A stretch of 64,000 nt of DNA, taken from the NCBI GenBank assembly GCA_030323885.1, contig CM059186.1:154165064-154229063 (forward strand). Reading direction: 5' to 3'. A program made the translations under genes and the position numbers. The stretch comes from Branchipolynoe longqiensis (taxonomy: Eukaryota; Annelida; Polychaeta; Phyllodocida; Polynoidae). The notes below the pieces were generated by a model. That model searched no databases. It was given only the letters and a program-made list of their open reading frames with translations, and was not told the origin of the DNA. Positions 1-11,585 of this stretch are shown piece after piece (within the stretch, counting starts at the first letter, position 1; every line of letters begins with the position of its first letter).

Positions 1-172
1 AGCAAACACCCGGGCAACAAGGCGATGACGGAGAACAACATCGCCATCTCCTACTCAAAGGGCACCGGGCCGGGTGCCGCTGGTGACGGCAGTGACCGGG
101 TCCTCATCACAGACGTGCAGATGGACGCTGCCAACGTTCGCACTGGCCAGCTTGGCGAAAACACACCGCATG
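1..172 (+). CDS. SLC5-like gene, penultimate exon (partial)
   Basis: Open in frame 1 from the first base, with no stop before the GT donor at 173. It ends after one base of a codon, which agrees with the phase of the next exon at 1049. The residues are hydrophilic, Gly/Asp/Asn-rich, as expected for the variable intracellular loop before the last SGLT helix. Confidence 0.6.
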
Positions 173-1290
173 GTCAGTGGGGTCTTTTAAAAATTAAAAA
201 ATTAAATTAAATAAAAAAATTCATCCTTATTTTCTCCCTTTTAAATTTGGTGTTATAGCTTCCGGATGTGTGCCCCCCCCCCCAAATTTCGCTATTCTTC
301 TGTTTGTGTTTTTGTTTATAGGTTGTTTTTCTTGAGATACCTAATTTATATATGCAATTCCAGATTTCCGTGTATTTGTTGCAACAACCGGACTTTTGCC
401 TTCACCGTGCCGTGGAAATTCGCTTAGAAGCCGCACCCCATTTATGTGTTCTCGTTACTGACCAATCAAGCAACACGACTCGAAATCTCCCTCTATGTAA
501 TGACAAAGGCGGCTTGATTAGCATTTAATAAGATTTATATAACGTTGTATTCTATATATATTATTAAATTACATTATATATTATTAAATTACATTATATA
601 TTATTAAATTATATTATATATTATTAAATGTTATATGTTATTAAATTATAATAGTATTACTAAATTATAATGTCATATTTAAATTAGAATATTAAATTCT
701 TATTTTGGCTGACCAAGATGTATTAATATTATTTAAAAAAATTGATAATTATAAAAAAGAAAAAGTGGCAACAAAATCTTATTAAATGTACATCTTATTG
801 TGTGTGTGCGTGTGTGTGTTGGGAAGGTATGTTCATTACAAATTTATTTAGACCCAAAGAATTACGTGCCTCTTGCAATTTTGCGAACTTAAGCAATATG
901 TCATTCCCATTTTGATCCTTTAAAGTTTATGTATGATATATGAATATTACAATAACATATCTTCACCAATTGCAACATGATGAGGGGGTGGAATGTATTA
1001 GAAAATACTATTTCACCAAACTATTTTCCTTTCCTTCTATTCGTGCAGCTAAGGGACCCTGCCTACCGGCCCGGTTGTACCAAGGGTTCGACTGGTTCTG
1101 TGGCCTGGAGAGTGAGGATTTGGTGGTGAAGCGGGCCCAGGAACAGGAAGTCCACCTCCAGCATGTGACTAGCCTCAAGCAGGACCGATGCACATGGATC
1201 ATACTCAACGTGAATCTGGTCATTCTGTGCACACTGTGCGTGGCGCTGTATGTGTTTTTCTCAACAGGCAGCTTCATTGGGGCCAAGTAA
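1..1290 (+). CDS. SLC5 (SGLT-like) sodium/solute symporter, 3' end of gene (last two coding exons)
   Basis: Two exons joined by a phase-1 intron encode the C-terminus of a sodium-coupled plasma-membrane solute transporter. Exon n-1 (1-172) is open from the window edge and ends before GTCAGT. The last exon starts at 1049 after TTCGTGCAG and ends at TAA 1288-1290. The exon 1 piece is a polar cytosolic loop. The last exon has the SGLT-type 'DWFCGLE' motif, a charged linker, then 'WIILNVNLVILCTLCVALYV', matching the final transmembrane helix of SGLT proteins. The rest of the gene lies left of the window. The sugar, inositol or other substrate cannot be decided from this piece. No close AATAAA is evident just after the stop. 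The family call is fairly sure; the member is not. Confidence 0.72.
173..1048 (+). other. Intron of the SLC5-like gene
   Basis: AT-rich intron. It contains four imperfect tandem copies of a ~22-bp unit built on ATTATATATTATTAAATT (about 550-640), a short C-run near 276-284 and a TG microsatellite near 798-818. No coding signal is seen. Confidence 0.55.
1049..1290 (+). CDS. SLC5-like gene, terminal coding exon
   Basis: The acceptor follows a pyrimidine-rich stretch ending TTCGTGCAG. The exon encodes the amphipathic pre-helix segment and a final hydrophobic helix, ending at TAA. Two ATGs upstream in the same open frame (940, 976) lie in the intron and are not needed. Confidence 0.72.
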
Positions 1291-2028
1291 TAGTACTTTT
1301 AATTATTTAACATTCCTTGTCCTTTTAGCAACAAGAACAAAAGAATGTTTTGAAGGATTTTGTTATTATGACAGGCAACCCTAGTTAATGCTACCCCGGT
1401 TAATCAGGAAGCCACACTACCTAACCAAATATCCAGAGGACAAGATTCTGACATTCATTTTATATCACACTCATTTATCTAATAATAATTGAACTACACA
1501 GACTCGGGATGAATGGTATATATTTGGACTTTTTAATGCACTAGAATGGTAATCGTACATGCGTGAGTATAATGAGAGAAGGCCCCAAGATACTTAAGCC
1601 CTATAGTTCTAGTCTTTTATTGTGGGGTGGGTGGGATGGCAGAGTAGAATGTCAGTCGCCGTCCGCCGCCAAGTTGTAGTGTCCGAGTTCGGGTTTTGCT
1701 CGCTTTTATATAGCAGCTAGCCGGGCCAAAAAGTCAAAAGTGTGCCAAATTCCCGTAACTTTGTATCAGATTTTGTCTATCGACGTCATATTTAATTTAC
1801 ATATGCACGTCCGCCATTTCTGCGTGGTTACTCGGCGTAGTTCCAAAAGACCCGCTAGGCGTGGAAGACGTTGATGTACATATTTAATGTTAAAGTTTGA
1901 GTATAGGTGGCGCCACCGGGCGTTTGAATAAGAATCCGACTCCAGCTTGTTCAAATACCCATGTTGCGAGCAACATTGACAATTATTCTTGCATTTGGTG
2001 ATTGGCTCCTACATTTGGTGTTTGGATC
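1291..2028. other. 3' flank of the SLC5-like gene, no further gene seen
   Basis: No ORF with family resemblance. Probable 3' UTR and intergenic sequence up to the first SINE. Confidence 0.4.
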
Positions 2029-2372
2029 AGATGGGATGGCCGAGTGAGTTGAGCTTCCGTCTCCTGTTTTGGGAGATCGAGGGGATCCAAATCCATGGGA
2101 TCGTGGGTTTGAACCCTGGTCGAGTTAAACCAATGACTTAAAAATTTATACTTGTCGCTTCCTAGCCAGGCACGCGGCATTATTAGGATAGGGCAAGGAC
2201 TGGTTGGCTCGTGTCAGGATAATGTGATGAGTGGGATATTAGGTCATGGTGCCCTGGTCTCCCAGTGAGGCAGCACTATAAATTCACCATGAGTGCATTG
2301 TCACAAGTCGGTACCTGTCTTGATATGACTTTAGATGTTGCTAGGACGTAAAACAATAAACAAACAAAACTT
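2029..2372 (+). mobile_element. tRNA-headed SINE, family 1 (Nin-DC-like body), full copy
   Basis: The 5' head looks like a tRNA gene, with box A around 'ATGGCCGAGTGAGTTGAGC' and box B 'GGGTTTGAACCC'. It is followed by a body with 'GGATAGGGCAAGGACTGG', 'GATAATGTGA' and 'CAGCACTATAAA'. The tail is 'GATATGACTTTAGATGTTG', then CTAGGACGTAAAAC and an AAACA-rich end. The same head, body and tail recur at 9237, 44270, 48440/50245, 53127 and 47865. The Nin-DC assignment is from memory of that conserved body and is an inference. Confidence 0.75.
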
Positions 2373-3671
2373 TGGTATTTGGAACAGAGTACTGATAGTT
2401 GTAAATGCCTGAAATCTTTCTTTTTTTACCTACCCCGAAATGGACTTGAAAGTTACCCAAATACTGTGAAAATCCCTTGAATTTTCCTTAAATAATTGTT
2501 GTTCCCAAAAAGTCAGGATCAAAATTTCATGAATGTTTATATCGTTTGAGATATTATAAATATCAAAATGCAAGACGTGAAAATGAATGAAACTCGGATG
2601 TTTTTGTGTTGAATAACTAAGTGGTGGTTTATTATCTAGTCTGTGCGACAAGTGTTAAATATATCCAAAAGGTTAAGTCTCCTTATTGCTTCCATTGCTA
2701 ACATGTCAGTCAGTGTAAGACCATAAATAGTGGACTGAAAAAAGTTGCATCTGTTGGGGTCAGAGTCACTCTTCTGAGTTAGTTGTACATTATGTTGGCA
2801 CAGTTTTTGTCATCTGTAATTGTAAATGATGAAATCTACTGGTTTTGAATTGAGCTATTTTAGTGTTACCGTAAAGTTAAACTTAAAGGCCAAACTCCAA
2901 ATGGCAGGATGAGTCGGTCCGTTGTCAATTAAAACCCGGGCCCTCCCTCCCCCCCCCCCCCACCTTTATTTGGGGTAGGCATTCTATTTCAGGAGGTCAT
3001 GTGGTGTTGCCTCCAGTGTTGATGTTTATTGCCGTCTATTGTGCCAACCAATCAGGACACGTACTGAGTGGCACCACGTGGTTTCTGGTCACGTGGTCAC
3101 TTTTTATTTATTTTAAACTGAGTCGAGAATGGCTATGGTGACCCACCTGGCAATCATAACCTCCACTCGTTTGGGCTATTTGAGTTGAAATTATGTGGAA
3201 CCGTGATTAATATCCATTAGTCGACACGCTATTTCCAATGTTTATGTACTGAATGTTCATAAACACATGGAGCGAATATAAGGATGAACATCGAGCTGTT
3301 GCAAAGGTAATTTTCCCATTTACATTGGCAGATTTGGCACAGACCAGTTAGGTTTGAAGCAAGGTTGGGCTTTTTTTTTAGCTCTTAATTTATTGAATTG
3401 TTTTATATTATAAAACCTGTTTCTTCAGGGACAGTGGAAACAACCTGGATTAAACCTGTTTTTCTTTCAGTATTAATCCGTTTTGTTAACACTGTTTTCG
3501 TCCTTGAGTTCTGTCATCATATTCTACACCCATTACGATATAGCGAATGGTAGACAGAAAGTGTGAACACTTATTTGTCTCTCTTTTTCTTCCTTTTTTT
3601 GTTGGTACATTAGTTGTCCCAAGCAGGGGAAATCCCAGTCAGAGACGACTGGTCTTCCCCACTCCACTGCT
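2373..3671. other. No gene seen; repeats and homopolymers
   Basis: Mostly AT-rich sequence with a C-run near 2949-2962. Short ORFs here lack composition or motifs of real genes. Confidence 0.4.
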
Positions 3672-3901
3672 GGTCGATAGAAAGCCCGAGCCTACACTTT
3701 TACCGACCCAAGGGATTTTTAACCTCCCACACCACATAGACATGGTATGAGAGCAACCAGCCTTTGACGACGCTGTAAGTTATACACAGCGGTGGAAATC
3801 CAAATTGGCAGAGCTGGGGGCACGTGGAATCGAACCGCCGACCCTCAGATTAGGAGTCTGACCTAGAAAAAAGTCAGACACGCTAACCACTCCGCCACAG
3901 A
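3672..3901 (-). mobile_element. tRNA-headed SINE, family 2
   Basis: On the minus strand it starts with a class-II-like tRNA head ('GTGGCGGAGTGGTTAGCGTG' ... 'GGTTCGATTCC'). A body follows, ending in 'AAAAGTGTAGGCTCGGGC' and 'TTTCTATCG'. A second copy lies at 11398-11585 in the same orientation. The long variable arm suggests a Leu/Ser-type tRNA ancestor. Confidence 0.65.
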
Positions 3902-4990
3902 GAACGTCCCTAACCACATATCCTGCTACATACAAATTAACTGAACATAGAACGGTTGGGAATAGTTTATTCAACACATAACACTATATACTCTAAAACC
4001 GATAGACTTGTGTCATAATGATGAGTTAATCACACGTTTCGCACAAAGCTATTCTTAGCAGAAGAACATGTCTAAATAAACCACTCGACACTGCAGAAGA
4101 ACCACTTTTTAATTATCTGTATATTATATATATAATGACTTGTATGTTTGTTCTTTATATATATCCACCCCACCCCCGACTATCAATGGTTTTGTTTCTT
4201 CTTCCCCCCCCGCCCCCCGCTTTGAGTGCACAAAACCTGGGTTTTTTCCGGGGCAATTTTTTTCCCATCCCCCCCCCCTGCCAACACACACTTTTTTCAA
4301 CTATTTTCAAAAATTGTCTAGTCCTGGTCCGAAGGGCAGTATAGAGCCAGCTTCTTTTGATAGGGCCTTTTTAAATGAGCCATATTCAATAGGGTTGTAG
4401 GAAACCCTGTGCATAGGTAGATTAGTCCCAGCCCAGCAAATTATTAATCTGGCCTTGAGACTGTCTGCCTTCTGCTAGGTTAAGACCTATATTAATATAT
4501 CTGTTTAGCACCATGCTTTTAAACGGGCTAGTGCTACTACAGGTTGTACCTCTTTATTCCGGCATTCCATCCTTCATCACCTCCCATGGCCCGGCACGTT
4601 TTAACTGAGAACTGATGTAACCTGACCTACAGGTGCTACAGGTTTGATTTTGGGTTTTGGGCTTTATATTACATGAAACAATAAACCCTTGTTTGGAACC
4701 ATTAATGGTTTTATTATTTCCCATTTTAAAAGTTGGTTCTACCCTTGAGAATACATCAATATATGTGTGTACTCCGACAATTTCCGCATTCCGGCATTTT
4801 TTGTTATTCGGCAATAGCCAGGTCCCAAGGTTGTCGGATTAAAGAGGTACAATCTGTATTTAGATGCCGAGTTGCGGGCTGGCCAGTAGAGACTATATGA
4901 AACTCATGAACCAAAGATGTCTGGCCTTGAACTTAATTTAATCTTTTGCAAATCTAATTTTAATGCATTCCATTGTAGCTCAGAGGAGAG
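3902..4990. other. No gene seen; C-rich tracts
   Basis: Contains several poly-C/pyrimidine runs (4204-4225, 4268-4279). The overlapping proline-rich frames here are artefacts of composition. Confidence 0.4.
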
Positions 4991-4993
4991 CTG

Positions 4994-5708
4994 GGGCCAA
5001 ATGTAAGAGTCCGGGTTAGGGCTCGTAACCCACGCGTCGTGCGGATTTCCCGGGTTAGCGGCCAAAGTCTCAATGTATCAGGGCGGGTTAGGCTACCGCC
5101 TCGAGCGTTAACGACGTCTTCACTAACTCCAACTTGAGCCTGGGATAACGTGCAGGTTAGGGACGGATTCGGGCCAAATCTATTCAAAGCGACCATATTT
5201 AACAGAATTACATACTCAAATCGTGATATTTCATTAAATTAACCTTAAATTCGAAGCGTTAATAAGGCTACCGCCGCATTGGCGGCGATAGTAATCGCCG
5301 AACGTAATGTAAACAAATCGCCGCTGCATCGACGTCGCGTTCCATACTGGCGGCGGCGGCGTTTTTGTTTACTTTACGTTCGTCGATTCGAAAATATAAC
5401 TAGTAATATCGCCGCCAATGCGGCGGTAGCCTTAAAAACGCTTCGAATTTCGGGTTAATTTAATTAAATTTCACGATTTGAGTATGTAATTCTGTTAAAT
5501 ATGCTCGCATTTAATATATTTGAGCCTAATATATGGCTACAAAGGCAGAGGGATTTCCCAAATCTATAAATAACTGAAACGTTAGCTAACCCGCGCGTGC
5601 TTTGGACTGATACATCCCCCGTGACACATTTATTAACGCCGACAATAGATAACCCGCCGGCCGCCCTAAACTCCGCAGCCGATAAATTGTGACTCTTACA
5701 TTTGGCCC
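4994..5708. mobile_element. MITE, Harbinger-type, CTG target duplication
   Basis: Perfect 18-bp terminal inverted repeats begin GGGCCAAATGTAAGAGTC and are flanked on both sides by CTG (4991-4993 and 5709-5711). No coding capacity is seen. The inside is largely palindromic (about 5175-5530) with GC-rich modules such as CCGCCGCATTGGCGGCGAT. Its left 200 bp reappear inverted at 24930-25148, and other modules recur at 5.2, 6.8, 7.2-7.5 and 25.3-25.7 kb. The 3-bp CWG duplication is a known choice of some Harbinger elements. Confidence 0.75.
5175..5530. repeat. Long imperfect palindrome inside the 4994-5708 MITE
   Basis: Arms of about 170 bp centred near 5345-5350. Each carries 'TTTAACAGAATTACATACTC', the CGCCGC module and 'GAACGTAA(T/A)GTAAACAAA'. 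It could form a long hairpin. Confidence 0.7.
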
Positions 5709-5723
5709 CTGATGTGTTAGTAT

Positions 5724-5991
5724 CAGGGTCTGTACGGGGCCTGGAAAGTCTTGAAAATTCTTGAACTTCATTTGCCCCATTTCAAGGCCTTGAAAAGCCT
5801 TGAATTTAACCTATTTTGATAAACTAATTAATTAATTAATCTTGAAAAGGCTTGAATTCCATGAAACCTTCCCTGCTGATTTCAATTAGTCTGAAATCGC
5901 TATTCGGAATGGCCATTTCGGACTAAATCCAAATGAAAAACAGCCTTGAGATCGCCTCGAATTCCATATCTTCACATGTGTACGGACCCTG
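5724..5991. mobile_element. Small MITE with CAGGGTC(T/C)GTACGG termini (hAT-like, uncertain)
   Basis: The left end CAGGGTCTGTACGG and the right end CCGTACCCTG-type inverted counterpart (TACGGACCCTG) bound 268 bp of TTGAAAAG-rich sequence. CAGGG ends are typical of hAT elements, but the expected 8-bp flanking duplication is only partly matched (GTTAGTAT / GAGTATAT). Confidence 0.45.
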
Positions 5992-6270
5992 GAGTATATA
6001 ATGGTTGTTCTGTCCCAGCTATAAGATCAGTCACTGGACACTGCCTTCCGCAGCAGCAATGATTTGTACACAAGCTTTCAGACCAATAAGTACAGAGGGT
6101 TTAACAGGTGGCATTGGTCCAGTGTTGTTCTGTATCTGTTAGCGAACATTGTAGGTTGTGAATATATATATCTTTAGTTCGATGTGCAACTTTAACGGTT
6201 TAATAGTGATCTTTGTTAGCTTAGTTCTGGTAAAAAAAGAAAGCATTTTATGGCGGGAGATGCTTAGCTC
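5992..6270. other. No gene seen
   Basis: Unremarkable AT-rich sequence. Confidence 0.35.
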
Positions 6271-6332
6271 AAAATAATATGTATCATGTTAGAATAATAT
6301 GTATCATGCTAGAATAATATGTATCATGCTAA
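6271..6332. repeat. Three tandem copies of a ~20-bp unit
   Basis: The unit AGAATAATATGTATCATGCT is repeated three times with one or two changes. Confidence 0.75.
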
Positions 6333-6809
6333 CTGCTCTGATTGTTTTTCCGATTCCTTTATCAGGCATACGGGCAACAATATGATTCCATGAACATTTT
6401 TATTGTGCACACGCCATTTTGGTACAGGGGTGCGTGCCTCAGCTCTTGTCAGATGACACGAGTACCATGTGAAGTCACTAGGAGATAATTCCAGAACAAA
6501 TATTAAAGGGACCAGCTATAGCTCGCTGGGACACTGAGCGTACTCCGACAAATGCTCTCCAAGCACAATCTTGTTTAGTTTTTATGTTTAAATGAACCAA
6601 GTATGTGTGGGGAGAGTATGGGACCAGGGCACTGCTAGTCTGAACTGCAAAGGCAGTTTGTTGTCTTCAAAATGGCCGCCCCCATAGGCGGCGGCCATTT
6701 GCAATGCAAAAGCTGCGCTGTGATTGGCTGAAATTGTGCCGGCAACAGGCTCACACAGTAACAAGATTTGCTGGTTCCCAGTATGGGCGGCAATAAATTT
6801 CAGACCGAT

Positions 6810-7135
6810 TACGCCGAAATCTATTGAATGCGATCATATTTAACAGAATTACATACTCAAATCGTGAAATTTCATTAAATTAACCTTAAATTCCAAGCGA
6901 TAGTAACGTAGCAGCTCGATCAGCGTCGAATCGCCGAGTGTAAACAAAACAAATAGCAGTGATCGCCGCAACGTGCGAAAATCCGCGCATGCGCAGAAGC
7001 CACGACAGGCCGCTGGTGTTTTGGGGAGTTTTCAGTCGCAACAGAATTTCAAATCGAGTTCGTTTGTTTTCCACGCGGCGGATAGCTGGCGACTTTAAAA
7101 AACCTGGAAGACACAATTGAGGATTTGCATCAAAC
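6810..7135. repeat. Partial copy of the CTG-type MITE module
   Basis: 'CATATTTAACAGAATTACAT' followed by the ATTTCATTAAATTAACCTTAAATTC segment matches 5195-5260. The sequence then diverges into a CG-rich stretch. No termini were found, so this is a fragment or a recombined copy. Confidence 0.55.
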
Positions 7136-7201
7136 GATTAGCACCACGTGACCAGTGCCTCGTCGGCCATCATGGTTTGATAGAAAGTACATCTATAACA
7201 A

Positions 7202-7530
7202 GCGTTAATATCGCTCCGTTTTTGGGTTTAATTTGATCGAATTTCACTTTTTGAGTAAGCTATTCTCATAAATAATATTATTTCAGCCCCCGAGTGAATA
7301 ATCATGATTCTAAATAACAGAATTAGATCGTAGCAGTGAATAGATGTTGTGCTTTTTGTTTTGTTTACCTTCGACAATATCGCCGCTGATGCGGTGGTGG
7401 CGTTAATAAGATTTCGATTTTGGGTTTAATTTGACCGAATTTCACTTTTTGAGTAAGCTATTCTCATAAATAACATTATTTTCTCTAAATAACATAATTT
7501 GATCATAGCAGTGAATAGATTTGTACTTTC
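7202..7530. repeat. Direct duplication of a ~150-bp module
   Basis: Segments 7202-7348 and 7402-7530 both run from GCGTTAATA through 'TTTCACTTTTTGAGTAAGCT' and 'TCTCATAAATAA' to 'AGCAGTGAATAGAT'. The interval holds the CGCCG module seen in the nearby MITE. Confidence 0.6.
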
Positions 7531-8250
7531 TGTTTATTTACATACACTTTATAGTAGAAGGAACTGCTTCTATCCAACCACGATGCAGGAGTAGTGTTAT
7601 GCCTAAGTCACACGCAAATATTATCAGTAGTCTCCCCAGTATTCGGGAAAGGGATAGCGTAAATCGGCAAAGCTGGTAGGAAAGGGATGGTGGGAGTCGG
7701 TAAAGCTGGTGGAAACTTGTGGGCAGTATGTGTAAGTTGCTGCCAATGGATGGAGGGGTTACTGAATAAGTGAATTTACGCTGCCAGCAAATGGTAGGCC
7801 CACCATCCCTTATGCTATGTAGCGAGACCCCTGATCATAATAATCATTATTTAAGCGTGAAGTTCTTTCAACTGGTGTTTTTTCCCGATTATATTGTATC
7901 ACATAACCTGTATTTTAATTTGTATAACGGTACAGTGCGGCAGCATGAAGTTAGGTGCGTATTTTGTATTTATCAAGTATATCTTTTGTGGAATGTAATG
8001 TTGGTTGCTGAAGTTCTATTTTCGAGGTCTATTTTCTGATGAGAGAAGTATTTTATAATACCGGTTTTCTGGGTGGGTGGGTGTGAAAAAAACTACTAAA
8101 ATTACATGGACCACCAGCTATGTTTATAAAACCAGGCGAGTAGCCAGAAGCTGACTAGGGTAATGAAAGGAGATGCACTCACCTCCCCAGATGATATGCC
8201 ACATATTTAGGTAGGCGTGGAAAGGTTCATTGCACCAGGGAGCCTAGATA
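7531..8250. other. No gene seen
   Basis: One 89-codon frame (7770-8039) has no recognisable domain, TE-like surroundings and no splice context. Confidence 0.35.
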
Positions 8251-8251
8251 G

Positions 8252-8632
8252 CCGGGATGAAAGATCTCCGCGATTTCCGCGGTTTTTGATAATCGCTGAT
8301 TAACTATCACAACATTTATAGGATACATGACAGCAGTTGGTCAGTCGGAATCGCTTATGCAAGGGCGAAGAACCCCAGCAATGAGTGGATTTCCGTGAAA
8401 ACGAGGAAATCCTCCCATTGGCTTATAAGTATAAGCACTATAACTTAGGGTTAGAAAATCGTGGACAATTCCTGGAAGTGAGATTTCCTACAGTTCTCTG
8501 CAAACATAGGTTTTGCACCATGAGTATAACAAATCGTTGTGAACTCTGCTTGGATAGCATTCCGCTGTCCTTATTTTGACTATTATCACCTATCCCACCA
8601 TTGATTTCCGCTTTTTATCCTCCAGGACCACT
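8252..8632. repeat. Dispersed repeat with GGGATGAAAGATCTCCGCG terminus
   Basis: The first ~75 bp match 59213-59290 ('GGATGAAAGATCTCCGCGAT'). The far end has 'GATTTCCGCTTTTTATCCTCC', resembling the inverted right end of the 59-kb copy. Probably a MITE family; it holds no gene. Confidence 0.5.
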
Positions 8633-8635
8633 AGA

Positions 8636-8900
8636 TAGGCTAATGGTTAGGACTCCGGCCTCACAATGGCAGAAGTGCGGATTCGAGTCCCACTCAGAGC
8701 GTGATGTTCATGTCTGCTTCTTTATTGTGAACTGACAGTTGAAACTTGGGTAAATCCGGATCTGCTCTCCCCGGTGACGCTACACTGGCCTTGACTAGTG
8801 ACTCTACATAGGGAGAAGTGGCGAGTGTGCAGTTGTATATTGGCGCAAAGGGATTTACATTCATGTGTGGAACTTTATCACTCAGTGGCATAATATAATT
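8636..8900 (+). mobile_element. tRNA-headed SINE-like element, family 3
   Basis: A tRNA-like head with 'TAGGCTAATGGTTAGGACTC' (box A-like) and 'GCGGATTCGAGTCCCACTC' (box B-like) is followed by ~190 bp of unrelated body. Only one copy is seen here. Confidence 0.5.
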
Positions 8901-9236
8901 GTGGTGGGGTGTCCGTCTTTGAACGACAGCTGTACACGCAGACTAATGTTGTCCTGACATAGCAGGTGTCCTGACATTGATTGAAGTGACAGTCAAATGA
9001 AACGAAAACAGTTTGTACCGTTAAAAGCTGTTTGCAGATGGCCAGCTGGGTTTGCTGATCACAGGGTTTACCTGAACCAGGTTCTACTACAGTATGTGTA
9101 AATGTTAGCCATTTGTTTGAACTTGGTTCATATGAGTCATTCAAAACAGTAGAAAAACCTTAAATTGATGAGGTTTGAGAATTTCTCGACAGGTCATGAA
9201 GGCAAGCTGTTAGCAAAACTATATATTTAGTGATCG

Positions 9237-9548
9237 GATGCGGTAGCCGAATCGGTAGAGTGCATGCTTCCTGTGCGAAGGTCGGGGATTCGAATCCCGG
9301 CCGAGTCAAACCAATGACTTATAAACTTCATACTTGTTGCTACCTAGCCTGGTGCTCGGCATTAATAGGATAGGACAAGGACTGGTTAGCACAGTATCAG
9401 GATAATGTGACTGGGATATCGGGTCATGGTTCTGGCAGCATGGTCAACCAGTGGAGCAGCACTATAAATTCTCCCATGAGTGTGCACTGTGACAAGCCGT
9501 TAACCGTCCTAACATGACTTTAGATGTTGCTAGGATATAAAACAAACA
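9237..9548 (+). mobile_element. tRNA-headed SINE, family 1, best-preserved copy
   Basis: The head 'GATGCGGTAGCCGAATCGGT' with box B 'GGGGATTCGAATCCC' is close to a tRNA. The body and tail match 2029-2372, ending 'TTTAGATGTTGCTAGGATAT' and AAACAAAC. The A and B boxes are intact in sequence, so pol III transcription is conceivable. Confidence 0.8.
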
Positions 9549-11397
9549 ATTTAAGGTTTTTTTAAAAGTATTTGTTTTGTGTGCAAATCGTTTAAATATC
9601 AAAGTGAGGTAATTTATCACTACACATTGCCGGCTCCTGAAAATAAATATGTCACAGCCAAGCTAACTACAATGTAGGCCCAATTATAATATATACTAGC
9701 ATCGTAGCATATGGTCAGTATGCAGATCAGAATGTATCAATCCACTTGTAGCCAGATAACCTGATTCATTATACATGAACTCGGTGTGTCTATTCACAGT
9801 CAATATGTACCGGTCACACAACAATGCGTGTTGTAATATAAACTCGAACTAGTTCCAAGCCCTTTAAATGGCTTCAAATCAAATTTCCCGTAAACTGGTG
9901 TGATACATATCGTTGGGTGTTCACAACGTTAGATGACACAATGGTGGTATTTTGTGTGATATAACTTCAAGCGTTAGTATGTGTGTAATGTTAGTTTTGA
10001 AAATGCTATCACTGTGAACTATGATGCATTCCAGCACATGCAGTTAATTGCCAGTTTAGAAGTTTAAGCTCTGTAATAGTTATGTGTGATTTACCTATTA
10101 TGACGCTGACTTTCTAGCCAGTATAATCTTTTTTTTACTATGATGTGGTCTTATTTGCCTTTAGTTTATTTAGCGTTTTAGTGATGGCAGGTTTTATTTG
10201 AGATGTATTACCTCCATTGGCCTTAGATTATTAATTTTCTAAAACATTCCATAAGTTTACACGCTCAGCGAATCTCATACCATGGTGAAACTTGGTGATT
10301 TGTTACACCCCATTTAACAAAAAACGGGGGGGGAAGCACTTATTTTTCGCTGGTTCCTTTTCATTTTCTTATCCTTTTTACTTTCTTGTCCTTTGTATTT
10401 TCAAGTCCTTTTTATTTTCATTTCCTTTTTTATTTATTGTCCCTTTTTATTTTCTTATCCTCTTTGTCTGTTTATGTGATGTATAACGCATTATACGACT
10501 ATAAATGGAAGGGTAACATGTACACCCTACATTTCCTCTGCGCATTGGTGGAGTGCCCCCCCCCCCCCCCCCAGCTGTCGGGCGGGCGCCCGCACCCCCC
10601 TCGCGTCACACACTGGAGGATTAATATTTTAGCTGTGACGCTAGCTTTAAATATGCCATAAAAATCTCATTTTACACACTTGAACTTTGGTCAAGAATAT
10701 CGTTTTGAAATACGATCCCCAGATATGTTTCTAGATTTCTTTCAAATTTTTCTTTATTGAATTGGGCCCCTGTTATGGTCCTCATATGGCGAATTTTAAT
10801 TTATGGCCTCGGAGTTAAAAGGGTTAAGATTATCAATTTCCCGTCTATTGTTAAGTGCTAATATCTATGATGATGCAGGTGTTTTGTACTGCAATAATTA
10901 AACCAATTTTATGTCAGGGTGATCAATCAATGACTGGAAGTGCAGGAATATAATCAGTACAGTGGTGTCTGGTATAAATAAGTGATTTTGTTTTCATTTA
11001 CAAATGTAATGTATAATTCGTCGGTTTTGATTTATTTTTAGTTAAATACATCAGGTAGATAATTATAACGCACTCTACTTTAGTTCAGAGTAACTTTTAC
11101 GATAAGCTTGCACCTGGATGGGGGAGCTTCAGGCTCAGCATCGCTTGTGATATCAAGGTTTGTGTATGCACGTTGAGACTCGTCCAATGTAGCTACAGCT
11201 CCGACAACGTCAGCTATGTAATGTCCTCTCTTCCTCATGATGTATATGACCGTGTCGGTGGTGCCTGCGCAGGCCATGGATGAAGAGCGATAACCAAAGG
11301 GTCGGGCCATGTCAGCAGAGTACTTTCTCTTGAAGATTTATACTGCCTATCATGGATAAGCCTGAATAGGCTTGTTTTCACCATTAGACAGTTTGCC
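9549..11397. other. No gene seen; homopolymer and T-rich tracts
   Basis: Includes a C-run near 10555-10572 beside a GC-rich patch, and a TTTTATTTTC-rich stretch (10350-10470). Short ORFs follow these tracts. Confidence 0.4.
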
Positions 11398-11585
11398 GAT
11401 AGAAAGCCCGAGCCTACACTTTTACCGACCCAAGGGATTTTTAACCGCCCACACCACATAGACATGGTATGAGAGCAACTGGCATTTGATGACGCTGTAA
11501 GTTATACACAGCAGTGGAAATCCAAATTGGCAGAGGTGGAGGGCACAGGGAATCGAACCACTGACCTTCAGATTAGGAGTCCGAC
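11398..11585 (-). mobile_element. tRNA-headed SINE, family 2, truncated in the head
   Basis: Matches 3673-3870 from 'CGATAGAAAGCCCGAGCCTA' to 'CAGATTAGGAGTC', then stops inside the tRNA-like region. Confidence 0.65.

Noticed and set aside
1008..1286. 92-codon minus-strand ORF
   Set aside because: Complement of the SLC5-like last exon; no domain, no splice context.
4135..4400. Two overlapping Pro/Phe-rich ORFs
   Set aside because: Products of poly-C and poly-T runs.
9237..9310. Possible genuine tRNA gene
   Set aside because: tRNA-like boxes are followed by the SINE body and tail; mismatches in the expected stems and multiple dispersed copies mark it as a SINE head.
10292..10661. Phe-rich membrane-like ORFs
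   Set aside because: Translation of a TTTTATTTTC-type low-complexity tract; no family likeness.
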